The notes: generated by a model from the sequence alone, not told the origin. Shown: positions 25,189-34,637, numbered from the stretch's first letter. The stretch: 64,000 nt of DNA from Metabacillus fastidiosus NBRC 101226 (GCF_001591625.1 NZ_BCVG01000009.1:1-64000), one strand, 5' to 3'. Numbers and translations are program-made.

Positions 25189-25650
25189 ATGGAAAATCGC
25201 GTGGAACGAATAAAAAAACAGCTGCATTCGGCGAGCTATAAATTAACACCGCAGAGGGAAGCGACGGTTCGGGTGTTACTTGAGAATGAAGAGGATCATT
25301 TAAGCGCTGAAGATGTATACCTCCTCGTTAAAGAAAAATCACCTGAAATTGGATTAGCAACCGTTTATCGAACATTGGAACTATTAACTGAGTTGAAAAT
25401 TGTTGATAAAATAAACTTTGGTGACGGTGTTTCCAGGTATGACTTAAGAAAAGAAGGTGCTGCACATTTTCATCACCATCTCGTATGTATTGAATGTGGA
25501 GCTGTTTCGGAAATTCTGGAAGATCTTTTAAAGGATGTTGAACAAAAAGTAGAACAGGATTGGAATTTTGAAATTAAGTATCACCGTCTCATATTCCATG
25601 GTATTTGTGAAAATTGTAAAGAAAATGAAAAAATAATAGATGAAGAATGA
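25189..25650 (+). CDS. fur: ferric uptake regulator
   Basis: 153 residues, Fur family. An N-terminal winged helix (YKLTPQREATVRVLL; GLATVYRTLELL) is followed by the metal-binding region HFHHHLVCIECGAV and a second CENCK, giving the structural zinc CxxC pair. Family members Fur, Zur and PerR are alike, but location between spoIIM and yqzK-xerD is that of B. subtilis fur, the iron repressor. ATG 25189 with GGGAGGAAG upstream; strong SigA promoter. Confidence 0.93.
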   Translation: MENRVERIKKQLHSASYKLTPQREATVRVLLENEEDHLSAEDVYLLVKEKSPEIGLATVYRTLELLTELKIVDKINFGDGVSRYDLRKEGAAHFHHHLVCIECGAVSEILEDLLKDVEQKVEQDWNFEIKYHRLIFHGICENCKENEKIIDEE

Positions 25651-25651
25651 G

Positions 25652-25682
25652 CCTTTTCTTTTTCAATAGAAAAGGTTTTTGT
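25652..25682 (+). terminator. fur terminator
   Basis: 8-bp perfect stem CCTTTTCT/AGAAAAGG followed by TTTTTGTTTTT, directly after the stop. Confidence 0.85.
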
Positions 25683-25750
25683 TTTTATGTATAAAGTTTG
25701 TCCTTTTCGGCATATCTTCTAATAAGAAGGAAGATATGGAGGAAAACTTA

Positions 25751-25975
25751 ATGATTTTTATTAAAACGATTGCCAACACATTAAAAGTATTTATGCTGTT
25801 TACGGGATTTACGATTTTATTCTATTATGCTATCATGTGGGTAAACTTGGAATATCAAGAGATGAGACGTTATGATGAGCCGGAAGGTGCTGCATTAAAA
25901 GTAACAAATATGGTTAGCACTGAAAGAGAAAATTGGATGAACAGGCTTTTTTTCTTTTATGTTAATGGGGAGTAG
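25751..25975 (+). CDS. YqzK-family small membrane protein
   Basis: 74 residues with one transmembrane segment (about residues 9-31) and a polar tail ending MNRLFFFYVNGE. Function unknown. ATG 25751 with GGAGG 8 nt upstream; an upstream extension lacks a ribosome site. Lies between fur and xerD like B. subtilis yqzK; 6 nt before xerD, so probably co-transcribed. Confidence 0.8.
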   Translation: MIFIKTIANTLKVFMLFTGFTILFYYAIMWVNLEYQEMRRYDEPEGAALKVTNMVSTERENWMNRLFFFYVNGE

Positions 25976-25981
25976 TGAGAA

Positions 25982-26875
25982 TTGAGAGATCAAATAAAGG
26001 ATTTTATTCATTATTTAGTCGTTGAACGAGGATTATCCAGCAATACAATTGTTTCCTATGAACGGGATTTAAAAAGCTATTACCAGTTTTTAAGCGAAGA
26101 AGAGAATATAGGTTCATTTAATGAGGTTTCACGTCTTCATATTATTCAGTTTTTGAAAAAATTGAAAGACAGTAATAAATCTAGCAAAACAATTGCAAGG
26201 CATACGGCATCTATTCGATCATTCCATCAGTTCTTATTAAGGGAAAAAGCTGCCGGCAGTGATCCGTCTGTGCAGATTGAGTCACCGCAAATTGAGCGGA
26301 GCTTACCGAAAATATTATCGCTTGAAGAAGTGGAAAAGCTGCTTGATACACCGCTACTCACTTCGCCTTTCGGATACCGTGATAAGGCGATGCTGGAGCT
26401 TTTATATGCGACAGGTATCCGTGTCAGTGAGATGATTCAGCTGAATTTAGCGGATGTTCATTTAACGATGGGGTTTATCCGCTGCTACGGCAAGGGAAAT
26501 AAAGAGAGAATTGTTCCAATTGGAAGGGCAGCAACAGAGGCAATTACATCGTATATTGAAAGAGGAAGAGTCCATTTATTAAGTGCGAAGCATCCGACAG
26601 ATGCACTTTTTTTAAATCATCACGGCAAGCGCATTTCCAGACAAGGATTTTGGAAAAATCTTAAAAAAATCACTATTCAGGCAAATATAAAAAAAGAATT
26701 AACACCTCATACTCTCCGTCATTCATTTGCAACCCATTTGCTTGAAAATGGCGCTGATTTACGAGCTGTACAAGAAATGCTTGGACATGCTGATATTTCG
26801 ACGACGCAAATTTATACACATGTAACGAAAACACGTCTAAAAGATGTTTATAAGCAATTTCACCCCAGAGCATAA
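25982..26875 (+). CDS. xerD: site-specific tyrosine recombinase XerD
   Basis: 297 residues. With XerC resolves chromosome dimers at dif near division. An N-terminal SAM-like core-binding domain (about 1-85), then the catalytic domain with R147, K171, H243-x2-R246, H269 and nucleophile Y278 all present. TTG start with GGGGAG upstream. Not a mobile-element integrase: context (fur-yqzK-xerD-deoB) is the housekeeping one. Confidence 0.96.
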   Translation: MRDQIKDFIHYLVVERGLSSNTIVSYERDLKSYYQFLSEEENIGSFNEVSRLHIIQFLKKLKDSNKSSKTIARHTASIRSFHQFLLREKAAGSDPSVQIESPQIERSLPKILSLEEVEKLLDTPLLTSPFGYRDKAMLELLYATGIRVSEMIQLNLADVHLTMGFIRCYGKGNKERIVPIGRAATEAITSYIERGRVHLLSAKHPTDALFLNHHGKRISRQGFWKNLKKITIQANIKKELTPHTLRHSFATHLLENGADLRAVQEMLGHADISTTQIYTHVTKTRLKDVYKQFHPRA

Positions 26876-26877
26876 AG

Positions 26878-26909
26878 AAAGTCTCTTCCATTATAAGAGG
26901 CTTTTTTGT
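26878..26909 (+). terminator. xerD terminator
   Basis: 10-bp stem AAAGTCTCTT/AAGAGGCTTT (one wobble), 7-nt loop, TTTTTT-containing tail. Confidence 0.8.
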
Positions 26910-27056
26910 GATCATAAAGGGTAAACATAATGAGTGGAAATGATAAATGTTTGGTAAAATAGTGATAATAATATGATGAGGCGGTGTAAGGAAATATCGA
27001 ATCAGCAAATACAAGTACCGTCTTCTTTTGTAGACAAAAGAGAAAGTGAGGATACT

Positions 27057-28250
27057 ATGTCAAACTATACATATAAACGAATTTTTCTTGTCGTAATGGA
27101 TTCAGTAGGAATCGGGGAAGCGCCTGATGCCAGTAAATTCAATGACGAAGGTGCCGATACGCTTGGACATATTGCGGAGCATATGAATGGGCTTCATATG
27201 CCGAATCTTGCAAAGCTTGGACTAAGTAACATCCGTGAAATTAAAGGTATTCCTATACAGGAAAATCCCCTTGCGTTTTATACGAAAATGAAAGAAGCTT
27301 CCAATGGAAAAGATACGATGACTGGTCACTGGGAAATGATGGGTATGTGGATTGAAAAGCCGTTTAGAGTATTTCCAGATGGTTTTCCAAAGGAATTAAT
27401 TGATGAACTGGAAAGTAAAACAGGGAGAAAAATTATCGGCAATAAGCCGGCTTCGGGGACAGAGATACTTGTAGAACTTGGAGAAGAGCATATGAATACT
27501 GGTGCATTAATCGTCTACACTTCTGCTGATTCTGTTCTGCAAATTGCCGCACATGAGGATATCGTTCCACTCGAGGAGCTTTATAAGATTTGTGAAATTG
27601 CCCGTGAATTAACGCTTGATGAAAAATACATGGTTGGAAGAATTATCGCCCGTCCTTTTATTGGGGAACCAGGCAATTTTACACGAACAGCGAATCGTCA
27701 TGATTATGCGTTAAAGCCATTTGACAGAACCGTGATGAACGAACTGAAAGACAATGGTCTCGATGTTGTTTCTATCGGTAAAATTTCCGATATTTTTGAC
27801 GGGGAAGGAATTACAAAATCACTTAGAACGAAGTCAAATCTGGACGGAATGGATAAGCTGAACGACGCGGTGGAAATGGATTTCACAGGGCTGAGCTTTT
27901 TAAATCTAGTTGATTTCGACGCACTTTTCGGTCATCGCCGCGACCCGAAAGGATACGGGAAAGCACTTGAGGAATTTGATGAGCGTCTTACAGAAGTATT
28001 GGAAAATCTGAAAGAAGATGATCTGTTAATCATTACGGCTGACCATGGGAATGATCCGGTTCATCAAGGCACAGACCACACGCGTGAATATGTTCCTCTC
28101 CTCGTTTACAGTCCTAGTATGAAAGAGACAGGGGAGCTTCCGATCAGGGAAACATTTGCTGATGTAGGGGCAACAATTGCAGATAATTTTAACGTTGATT
28201 TACCGAAATACGGGGAGAGCTTTTTAGCTGATATAACAAGGGGGAAATAA
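27057..28250 (+). CDS. deoB: phosphopentomutase
   Basis: 397 residues. Interconverts (deoxy)ribose-1-phosphate and 5-phosphate in nucleoside breakdown; alkaline-phosphatase-fold, Mn-dependent. [12 protein letters not shown] at the N-terminus carries the metal Asp, [10 protein letters not shown] the phosphorylated Thr region, ITADHGNDP and [12 protein letters not shown] the C-terminal metal ligands. ATG 27057 with GTGAGG upstream. First gene of deoB-pupG-pdp; pupG starts 1 nt after the stop. Confidence 0.96.
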   Translation: MSNYTYKRIFLVVMDSVGIGEAPDASKFNDEGADTLGHIAEHMNGLHMPNLAKLGLSNIREIKGIPIQENPLAFYTKMKEASNGKDTMTGHWEMMGMWIEKPFRVFPDGFPKELIDELESKTGRKIIGNKPASGTEILVELGEEHMNTGALIVYTSADSVLQIAAHEDIVPLEELYKICEIARELTLDEKYMVGRIIARPFIGEPGNFTRTANRHDYALKPFDRTVMNELKDNGLDVVSIGKISDIFDGEGITKSLRTKSNLDGMDKLNDAVEMDFTGLSFLNLVDFDALFGHRRDPKGYGKALEEFDERLTEVLENLKEDDLLIITADHGNDPVHQGTDHTREYVPLLVYSPSMKETGELPIRETFADVGATIADNFNVDLPKYGESFLADITRGK

Positions 28251-28251
28251 A

Positions 28252-29064
28252 ATGATACAGGAAACAGTATCCTATCTGCTTTCTAAATATAAAATAATAC
28301 CGAAAATCGGTTTAATATTAGGATCGGGCTTAGGTGTTTTAGCTGATGAAATTGAAAATGATGTGAAAGTCCCGTATGATCAAATTCCAAACTTTCCAGT
28401 TTCCACTGTGGAAGGACATGCTGGGCAGCTTGTATTCGGGAAACTGATGGGAGCAGATGTCGTTGCAATGCAGGGGAGATTCCATTTCTATGAAGGATAC
28501 AGTATGGAAAAGGTTACTTTTCCAGTAAGGGTAATGAAGGAATTGGGTGTTGAAATACTTATCGTCACGAATGCTGCCGGCGGGATCAACGAATCATTTG
28601 AGCCTGGAGATTTAATGATTATAACAGATCATATCAATAATATGGGAACAAATCCTTTAATTGGCCCGAATGATGCAAAATTAGGTGTGCGTTTTCCAGA
28701 TTTATCAGAAGCGTATAATAAAGAGCTTCGTAAAATTGCAAAAGAGGCAAGTGCGGAACTAGATATAAATATACAGGAAGGTGTCTATGTGGCAAATACA
28801 GGTCCAACATATGAAACACCTGCTGAAATTCGGGCGCTCCGTATTTTAGGCGGCGATGCTGTTGGAATGTCCTCTGTTCCTGAAGTGATTGTTGCGCGCC
28901 ACTCTAATATAAAAGTGTTAGGTATTTCTTGTATTTCGAATATGGCAGCTGGTATTCTTGATCAGCCGTTATCACATGATGAAGTAATAGAAACGACGGA
29001 AAAGGTAAGGGAGAACTTTCTGAATTTAGTAAAGAGAACTGTTGAAAAAATACATACTAAGTGA
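28252..29064 (+). CDS. pupG: purine nucleoside phosphorylase, trimeric type
   Basis: 270 residues. Phosphorolysis of guanosine/inosine-type nucleosides to base plus ribose-1-phosphate, feeding DeoB. Family motifs: LGSGLG (phosphate site), VEGHAGQ, GRFHFYEGY, TNAAGG and YVANTGPTYETPAE (base site). ATG preceded by AAGGGGGAAA. Middle of the deoB-pupG-pdp operon. Confidence 0.95.
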   Translation: MIQETVSYLLSKYKIIPKIGLILGSGLGVLADEIENDVKVPYDQIPNFPVSTVEGHAGQLVFGKLMGADVVAMQGRFHFYEGYSMEKVTFPVRVMKELGVEILIVTNAAGGINESFEPGDLMIITDHINNMGTNPLIGPNDAKLGVRFPDLSEAYNKELRKIAKEASAELDINIQEGVYVANTGPTYETPAEIRALRILGGDAVGMSSVPEVIVARHSNIKVLGISCISNMAAGILDQPLSHDEVIETTEKVRENFLNLVKRTVEKIHTK

Positions 29065-29076
29065 GGTGTCACTATA

Positions 29077-30375
29077 ATGAGGATGGTTGATTTAATTGAA
29101 AAGAAAAGGGATGGAAGGCAATTAACGAAGGAAGAAATCCAATTTATTATTAAGGGTTATACAGATGAAAGCATCCCTGACTATCAAATGAGCGCACTTC
29201 TAATGGCAGTATTCTTCCAAGGAATGTCGGAACAGGAATGTGCGGAACTGACGATGGCAATGATTCAATCCGGTGACACAATTGATTTAAGCGGAATTGA
29301 GGGAATAAAAGTCGATAAACACAGTACAGGCGGAGTCGGTGATACTACGACGTTAGTTCTTGGTCCGCTAGTTGCTGCGGTTGGTGTCCCAGTTGCAAAA
29401 ATGTCTGGGCGGGGGCTTGGCCATACAGGAGGAACAATTGATAAATTAGAAGCTGTTCCCGGATTCCATATGGAGCTTAGCAATGAGGAGTTCATTAAAT
29501 TAGTAAATGAAAATAAAATTGCTATCGTTGGACAGAGCGGGAATTTAACACCAGCTGATAAAAAATTATATGCTCTTCGGGATGTAACGGCAACAGTTAA
29601 CAGTATTCCGCTTATTGCAAGCTCTGTTATGAGCAAGAAAATTGCTGCAGGTGCAGATGCAATCGTCTTAGATGTAAAAACGGGTGCAGGAGCTTTTATG
29701 AAAGATATAGATGATGCAAAAGAGCTCGCCCGTACGATGGTTAATATCGGAAATACTGTAGGGAAAAAAGCGGTTGCTATTATATCTGATATGAGCCAGC
29801 CGTTAGGATATGCAATAGGGAATGCACTGGAAGTAAGAGAAGCGATCGCTACTTTAAGAGGAGAAGGACCAAAAGATTTAGAAGAGCTTTGTTTAACACT
29901 TGGAAGCCATATGGTCTATTTGGCAAATAAGGCATCTTCATTTGAGGAAGCAAGGAAAATGCTTACAGATGCTATAGAAAGCGGAAAAGCAATAGAAACA
30001 ATGAAAGCGTTTTTACAAGCGCAGGGCGGTGATCCTGCAGTTGTTGATCAAGTAGAAAAGCTTCCTCAGGCTGAATATAAGATAAAATTAGAAGCGAAGG
30101 AATCCGGCTATATTTCGGAAATTATTGCGAATGAGATAGGTACGGCCGCTATGATTTTAGGTGCTGGAAGAGAAACGAAGGAATCTAAAATCGATCTTTC
30201 CGTCGGAATCGAACTGCATAAAAAAGTCGGGGATCGAGTCGAACAGGGAGACACATTAGTGACAATTCACAGTAATAGGGAAAATGTAGAAGATGTGAAA
30301 AAGAAACTGTATGAAAGCATCAAAATTTCAGGTACCCATATTCAGGCACCGCCGCTAATTTACTCTAACGTATAA
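29077..30375 (+). CDS. pdp: pyrimidine-nucleoside phosphorylase
   Basis: 432 residues. Phosphorolysis of uridine, deoxyuridine and thymidine. Thymidine/pyrimidine phosphorylase signature region: [13 protein letters not shown] (phosphate loop), [11 protein letters not shown], and a C-terminal domain starting near 345. Very close in pattern to B. subtilis Pdp (MRMVD start). ATG with GTGAGGTG upstream; 12 nt after pupG. Last gene before a strong terminator. Confidence 0.96.
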   Translation: MRMVDLIEKKRDGRQLTKEEIQFIIKGYTDESIPDYQMSALLMAVFFQGMSEQECAELTMAMIQSGDTIDLSGIEGIKVDKHSTGGVGDTTTLVLGPLVAAVGVPVAKMSGRGLGHTGGTIDKLEAVPGFHMELSNEEFIKLVNENKIAIVGQSGNLTPADKKLYALRDVTATVNSIPLIASSVMSKKIAAGADAIVLDVKTGAGAFMKDIDDAKELARTMVNIGNTVGKKAVAIISDMSQPLGYAIGNALEVREAIATLRGEGPKDLEELCLTLGSHMVYLANKASSFEEARKMLTDAIESGKAIETMKAFLQAQGGDPAVVDQVEKLPQAEYKIKLEAKESGYISEIIANEIGTAAMILGAGRETKESKIDLSVGIELHKKVGDRVEQGDTLVTIHSNRENVEDVKKKLYESIKISGTHIQAPPLIYSNV

Positions 30376-30380
30376 AAAAG

Positions 30381-30412
30381 ACTTGCCGTTATTTAGACGG
30401 CAAGTTTTTTTA
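30381..30412 (+). terminator. terminator of the deoB-pupG-pdp operon
   Basis: 9-bp perfect stem ACTTGCCGT/ACGGCAAGT, 7-nt loop, T7 tail. Confidence 0.92.
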
Positions 30413-30461
30413 TGGGCAAAACAGGTTCATGAAAATTTTATAAATATTTCACTCTATTCCT

Positions 30462-30490
30462 AGTATATTATTCCTCTCATTGGAAAAAAT
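30462..30490 (+). promoter_or_regulatory. SigF-type forespore promoter of dacF
   Basis: AGTATA (30462-30467) fits the -35 wGHATR; 14 nt later GGAAAAAAT (30482-30490) fits the SigF -10 GGnnAnAAT. Spacing is one short of the usual 15. dacF is forespore-expressed in B. subtilis. Confidence 0.65.
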
Positions 30491-30519
30491 GGATTTGTAT
30501 AAAGAATGGAGGGTGAAAG

Positions 30520-31680
30520 ATGAAACGACTTCTTTCATGTTTAACGATATTCGCTTTAATTTTTACTATAACACCATCGGCTTATGCTCAAGAATCGACT
30601 GTAAAGTTAGCGGATCAGGCTAAATCAGCGATTCTCATCGAACGTGATACTGGAAGCATTTTATACGAAAAAAATAGTGATGAAAAGCTGCCTCCAGCAA
30701 GTATGACAAAAATTATGACAATGCTTCTTATTATGGAGGAGCTTGATAAAGGTCATATAAAAATGGATGAAAAGGTGCGTACTAGTGAATATGCTGCTTC
30801 GATGGGGGGCTCGCAAATATTTTTAGAGCCCGGTGAGGAAATGACTGTAGAGGAAATGTTAAAAGGAATTGCAATTGCATCAGGAAATGATGCATCTGTT
30901 GCAATGGCTGAAAAAATTTCAGGGTCTGTTGAACAGTTTGTAAAACGAATGAATACAAAGGCAGAAGAATTAGGATTAAAAAATACACAATTCAAAAACC
31001 CGACAGGATTGCCAGAAGAAGGACATTACAGTACAGCACATGATATGGCGATGATGTCAAAAGAACTTTTGAAATATGACGGAATTACAAAATTCACAAG
31101 TGTGTATGAAGATTATTTAAGGGAGAATACAGATAAGAAATTCTGGCTTGTGAATACGAACCGGCTTGTGAAATTTTATCCGGGAGTAGATGGTATTAAA
31201 ACAGGATTTACGAATGAAGCGAAATACTGTCTTTCTGCAACGGCAAAAAAAGGGGATATGCGTGTCATTGCTGTTGTTTTCGGTGCAAATACACCGAAGG
31301 AGCGGAATGCACAAATAACAAAAATGCTGGATTATGCTTTCAGCCAGTATGAGACACATCCTTTATTTGAAAGAAATCATAAAATTACAAAGGTGGAAGT
31401 AAGTAAAGGTGAAAAGAAACATGCGAATTTACTCACTTCAGAGCCAATATCTATTTTAACGAAAAAAGGTGCGGGCATTGATGATATAACGCAGGAAGTT
31501 GTTATGAAGAAGAAAATTAAAGCACCGGTTAAAAAAGGTGATGAACTCGGTACACTCATTTTAAAGAAAAATGAGAAAGTTATTGTAAGAAGCCCAATTG
31601 TTGCTGAAAAAGATGTTGAGGAAGCAAGCTGGTGGAATTTATTTAAGCGGGTTTTAGGAGATGCTACTAAATCTAGCTAA
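30520..31680 (+). CDS. dacF: D-alanyl-D-alanine carboxypeptidase DacF
   Basis: 386 residues; PBP5-type carboxypeptidase that trims peptidoglycan stem peptides, acting in the forespore on germ-cell wall/cortex cross-linking. Signal peptide with cleavage near SAYA-QES (residue 23). Active-site motifs S61-x2-K64 (SMTK), SGN at 121-123 and KTG in GIKTGFT; a C-terminal PBP5 beta domain and an amphipathic end. ATG with GGAGGGTG upstream. Precedes spoIIAA as in B. subtilis. Confidence 0.95.
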   Translation: MKRLLSCLTIFALIFTITPSAYAQESTVKLADQAKSAILIERDTGSILYEKNSDEKLPPASMTKIMTMLLIMEELDKGHIKMDEKVRTSEYAASMGGSQIFLEPGEEMTVEEMLKGIAIASGNDASVAMAEKISGSVEQFVKRMNTKAEELGLKNTQFKNPTGLPEEGHYSTAHDMAMMSKELLKYDGITKFTSVYEDYLRENTDKKFWLVNTNRLVKFYPGVDGIKTGFTNEAKYCLSATAKKGDMRVIAVVFGANTPKERNAQITKMLDYAFSQYETHPLFERNHKITKVEVSKGEKKHANLLTSEPISILTKKGAGIDDITQEVVMKKKIKAPVKKGDELGTLILKKNEKVIVRSPIVAEKDVEEASWWNLFKRVLGDATKSS

Positions 31681-31683
31681 TGT

Positions 31684-31690
31684 TGCCGAA
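31684..31690 (+). promoter_or_regulatory. candidate Spo0A box
   Basis: TGCCGAA matches the TGNCGAA 0A-box core and lies 22 bases upstream of the SigH -35 of spoIIA, a place where B. subtilis carries activating 0A boxes. A 7-base match alone is weak; position supports it. Confidence 0.5.
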
Positions 31691-31712
31691 ATGACACTAG
31701 TTTTGTCATAGA

Positions 31713-31740
31713 GCAGGAAATGTATTTTCAAGAAGCGAAT
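31713..31740 (+). promoter_or_regulatory. SigH promoter of spoIIA
   Basis: GCAGGAAAT (31713-31721), 12 nt, AGCGAAT (31734-31740), a full match to the SigH pattern RnAGGAwww-N11/12-RnnGAAT. 35 bases upstream of the spoIIAA start. Confidence 0.82.
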
Positions 31741-31775
31741 GACTCATTATCCACATTTTTAGGGAGGGATAAACT

Positions 31776-32129
31776 TTGAGTCTAGCGATTGAATTTGATG
31801 TAAAAGAAACGGTACTATGCATCCGACTTTCTGGTGAACTTGATCATCATGCAGCAGAGCAGTTAAGAGAAAAAGTAAATACTCTATTAGCGGGTAGTGA
31901 AATTAAACATATTGTTTTAAATTTGGAAAGTTTATTATTTATGGACAGCTCCGGTTTAGGGGTTATTTTAGGAAGATATAAGCAGATTAAAGCACTGAAT
32001 GGTGAAATGGTCGTCTGTGCTATATCACCTGCTGTGAAACGGTTATTTGATATGTCAGGTTTATTTAAAATTATCAGACTGGAAGAGACAGAGCATCGTG
32101 CACTGCAAAGTTTGGGGGTGGCATCATGA
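31776..32129 (+). CDS. spoIIAA: anti-sigma F factor antagonist SpoIIAA
   Basis: 117-residue STAS protein. Unphosphorylated SpoIIAA releases SigF from SpoIIAB in the forespore; phosphorylation at Ser58 inactivates it and SpoIIE removes it. Ser58 lies in FMDSSGLG as in B. subtilis. TTG start with GGGAGGG upstream. Stop overlaps the spoIIAB start (ATGA), indicating translational coupling. Confidence 0.97.
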   Translation: MSLAIEFDVKETVLCIRLSGELDHHAAEQLREKVNTLLAGSEIKHIVLNLESLLFMDSSGLGVILGRYKQIKALNGEMVVCAISPAVKRLFDMSGLFKIIRLEETEHRALQSLGVAS

Positions 32130-32566
32130 GAAATGAGATGAACCTCCAATTTTCAGCACTTAGTCAAAATGAATCATTTGCAAGGGTGACAGTTGCTGCA
32201 TTCATTGCGCAATTAGATCCGACAATGAATGAACTGACGGAAATTAAAACAGTCGTTTCAGAAGCTGTGACAAATGCTATTATTCACGGATATGATAATA
32301 GTCCTGACGGTATCGTATATATATCCGTTATTTTAGAAGACAGCATTGTGAAATTAACGATCCGCGATGAAGGGATTGGGATTACTGATATTGAGGAAGC
32401 GAGACAGCCGTTGTATACGACAAAGCCTGAGCTTGAAAGATCAGGTATGGGTTTTACGATTATGGAAAACTTCATGGATGAAATTAAGATAGAATCTAAT
32501 GAAGAAAAAGGAACGGCGATTACGTTAGTGAAGCACTTATCAAAAAGTAAAGCTTTATGCAATTAA
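32126..32566 (+). CDS. spoIIAB: anti-sigma F factor/serine kinase SpoIIAB
   Basis: 146-residue GHKL-ATPase kinase that binds SigF and phosphorylates SpoIIAA. N box [12 protein letters not shown]1 box RDEGIGI, G2 box [14 protein letters not shown] are all intact. 12 nt before sigF. Confidence 0.97.
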   Translation: MRNEMNLQFSALSQNESFARVTVAAFIAQLDPTMNELTEIKTVVSEAVTNAIIHGYDNSPDGIVYISVILEDSIVKLTIRDEGIGITDIEEARQPLYTTKPELERSGMGFTIMENFMDEIKIESNEEKGTAITLVKHLSKSKALCN

Positions 32567-32578
32567 GGGTGATTTGTT

Positions 32579-33337
32579 ATGGATGTGGAGGTCAAAAAAG
32601 AGAACGCAAACGTACAGTTAAAAGACCATGAAGTAAAAGAGCTTATTAAGCGCAGCCAGCAAGGAGAACAAGAGGCTAGAGATTTAATCATCCAGAAGAA
32701 TATGCGTCTCGTCTGGTCTGTCGTTCAGCGGTTTTTAAATCGCGGCTATGAACCGGATGACTTGTTCCAAATAGGAAGTATTGGTTTATTAAAATCAGTA
32801 GATAAGTTTGATTTATCATACGATGTGAAATTTTCTACGTATGCTGTACCAATGATTATCGGTGAAATTCAACGTTTTATTCGGGATGATGGAACAGTAA
32901 AAGTGAGCCGTTCTTTAAAAGAATTAGGGAATAAAATCCGGCGGGCGCGTGACGAGCTGTCTAAATCTTTAGGAAAAGTGCCAACTGTCGTAGAAATAGC
33001 TAATTATTTAGAGATTTCTCCGGAAGATGTTGTACTTGCCCAAGAAGCTGTCAGAGCACCTTCTTCCATCCATGAAACAGTTTATGAAAATGACGGTGAT
33101 CCAATTACACTGTTAGATCAAATTGCCGATAATACCGAAACAAAGTGGTTCGACAAGATGGTTTTAAAAGATGCTATCCGTGACTTGGATGAACGTGAGC
33201 GTTTAATCGTTTATCTAAGGTATTATAAAGATCAGACACAATCGGAAGTTGCTGAAAGGTTAGGAATTTCCCAAGTGCAAGTATCACGGCTTGAGAAAAA
33301 AATCCTACAGCAAATGAAAGACCGAATGGACCAGTAA
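32579..33337 (+). CDS. sigF: forespore RNA polymerase sigma factor SigF
   Basis: 252 residues. First compartment-specific sporulation sigma factor. Region 2 (NMRLVWSVVQRFLNRG...DLFQIGSIGLLKSVDKFD, with the aromatic DNA-melting stretch FSTYAVPMIIGEI), region 3 and region 4 (LDERERLIVYLRYY; SEVAERLGISQVQVSRLEKK) are complete. ATG with AAGGGTGAT upstream. Followed by a structured spacer and a strong terminator. Confidence 0.97.
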   Translation: MDVEVKKENANVQLKDHEVKELIKRSQQGEQEARDLIIQKNMRLVWSVVQRFLNRGYEPDDLFQIGSIGLLKSVDKFDLSYDVKFSTYAVPMIIGEIQRFIRDDGTVKVSRSLKELGNKIRRARDELSKSLGKVPTVVEIANYLEISPEDVVLAQEAVRAPSSIHETVYENDGDPITLLDQIADNTETKWFDKMVLKDAIRDLDERERLIVYLRYYKDQTQSEVAERLGISQVQVSRLEKKILQQMKDRMDQ

Positions 33338-33346
33338 AAACGGAGA

Positions 33347-33444
33347 CGCCTCGAACAGCCCCGACAAGCATAAGAGGATCTGGAATAGAAGGTCGTTCTT
33401 TACCTTCAATTCCGGAGCAGCTTATGACCTCGAGGGGCTAGGCG
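33347..33444. repeat. 98-nt rod-like inverted repeat after sigF
   Basis: Nested helices: CGCCT and AGCCCC (33347-33351, 33357-33362) pair with GGGGCTAGGCG (33434-33444) leaving a 5-nt bulge; CATAAG/CTTATG (33369-33374, 33421-33426); TCTGGAAT and GAAGGT pair with ACCTTC and ATTCCGGA (33379-33393, 33402-33416) around an 8-nt loop. GC-richer than its surroundings. The outer sequence CTCGAGGGGCTAGGCGCT resembles, from memory, an intergenic repeat common in Bacillaceae genomes. No coding potential on either strand. Confidence 0.75.
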
Positions 33445-33460
33445 CTAAAGTTAGATAAAA

Positions 33461-33503
33461 CAAAAAACACAATTTCTTCGTAATGAAGAGATTGTGTTTT
33501 TTG
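33461..33503 (+). terminator. sigF operon terminator
   Basis: 19-bp stem (CAAAAAACACAAT-TCTTC with GAAGA-ATTGTGTTTTTTG, one wobble), 5-nt loop, T-rich tail. Confidence 0.9.
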
Positions 33504-33541
33504 TTTTGTAACAGTGGTAATTACTGGACTTCACAAAAAAT

Positions 33542-33572
33542 TGCATGATTAAAATTTGGACAATGCATACTA
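33542..33572 (+). promoter_or_regulatory. SigG promoter of the spoVA operon
   Basis: TGCATG (33542-33547; fits -35 wGHATR), 18 nt, CATACTA (33566-33572; fits -10 CATnHTA). Complete consensus match, 32 bases upstream of spoVAA. spoVA is SigG-controlled in B. subtilis. Confidence 0.85.
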
Positions 33573-33604
33573 CATATACAGACAAATCTTTAGGAAGTGA
33601 TTTG

Positions 33605-34225
33605 GTGGAAAAGACATTATATCTTAGGCTTCGTCATCGAATTCAAGCTAGTCCTAATGAAGTTATAACAATCGGAAAGATTGCACAGGTCGTCGGTAAT
33701 CGGGAATGGGCCGAACATGTAAAGAAAATAATTGTCCGTCATGTGAATTCAAGCGATAAAAATATCGTCGTTCTCGATGTAATGGCTGTCGTTAATGAAA
33801 TACATAAATTGGATGAAGAAATAAATGTTCAGACGATCGGCCCGTCACAAACTATTATCGAAGTTGTTTATGAAAAGAAAAAAATTTCACCGTTCCTATT
33901 CGGGATTGTTTGGCTGCTGTTATTCGTTGGATCGGGACTTGCGATTATGAACTTTCATGAAGATGTTAGTATGCAGCAGGTCCATACACGTATTTACAAA
34001 ATGATAACAGGTGAAGCGAATGAACAGCCGCTTCTTTTGCAAATTCCATATTCAATTGGTCTTGGCCTCGGGATGATTTTATTTTTCAATCATTTATTTA
34101 AGAAAAGATTTAATGAAGAGCCAAGTCCTTTAGAAGTTGAAATGTTTAATTATCAAATGGATTTAGACCACTATGTTGCAATGAATGAGAATGAAGAGAG
34201 TATGAAGAAAATTGATGACGATTAA
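33605..34225 (+). CDS. spoVAA: stage V sporulation protein AA
   Basis: 206 residues, the same as B. subtilis SpoVAA. A soluble N-terminal domain (about 1-90), two membrane helices around FLFGIVWLLLFVGSGLAIM and a later hydrophobic segment, then a conserved tail EEPSPLEVEMFNYQ. Part of the SpoVA channel moving dipicolinic acid into the forespore and out at germination. GTG 33605 with AGGAAGTGA upstream; the frame is open further 5' but overlaps the promoter. Confidence 0.95.
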   Translation: MEKTLYLRLRHRIQASPNEVITIGKIAQVVGNREWAEHVKKIIVRHVNSSDKNIVVLDVMAVVNEIHKLDEEINVQTIGPSQTIIEVVYEKKKISPFLFGIVWLLLFVGSGLAIMNFHEDVSMQQVHTRIYKMITGEANEQPLLLQIPYSIGLGLGMILFFNHLFKKRFNEEPSPLEVEMFNYQMDLDHYVAMNENEESMKKIDDD

Positions 34226-34637
34226 AATACTGATTATCATTTTTATCGGTTTTGCAGGGGGATTAACAGTTGGTTCAGGCTTTGTTGCCTTTTTAACTGT
34301 ACTTGGAATCATTCCAAGGCTTACACAATTAACAAAAACATTTCAGCTTATTTACCTGTATGAATGGGGCATTGTTCTCGGTGCCGTTGTTTCAGGATGG
34401 CTCAGTTTAAGAGAGATTGTTTTCTTTCAATCAGGTATTTGGCTCATTCCGATAGGTTTATTAAGCGGTGCTTATGTAGGAATGTTAGCAGCAGGTTTAA
34501 CGGAAGTGTTAAATGTTTTACCAATATTAGCAAAACGAATTGGGTTTGGAGATAAAATTATTCTGCTGCTAATGGCAATTGTATTTGGGAAGATTTTCGG
34601 CTCACTATTTCACTGGGTGTACTTTATTAATCAGTAG
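34215..34637 (+). CDS. spoVAB: stage V sporulation protein AB
   Basis: 140 residues with about four transmembrane helices; membrane subunit of the SpoVA dipicolinic acid channel. The conserved GSGFVAFLTVLGIIPRL and LTEVLNVLPILAKRIG segments match B. subtilis SpoVAB. Starts inside the end of spoVAA (ATG 34215; TTG 34212 also possible), so coupled. Confidence 0.95.
   Translation: MTIKILIIIFIGFAGGLTVGSGFVAFLTVLGIIPRLTQLTKTFQLIYLYEWGIVLGAVVSGWLSLREIVFFQSGIWLIPIGLLSGAYVGMLAAGLTEVLNVLPILAKRIGFGDKIILLLMAIVFGKIFGSLFHWVYFINQ

Noticed and set aside
25982-26875. Tyrosine recombinase as a sign of an integrated element
   Set aside because: All features and context are those of housekeeping XerD; no att repeats or phage genes nearby.
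33174-33371. 65-codon minus-strand frame over the sigF end
   Set aside because: Mirror of sigF codons plus the inverted repeat; no start signals.
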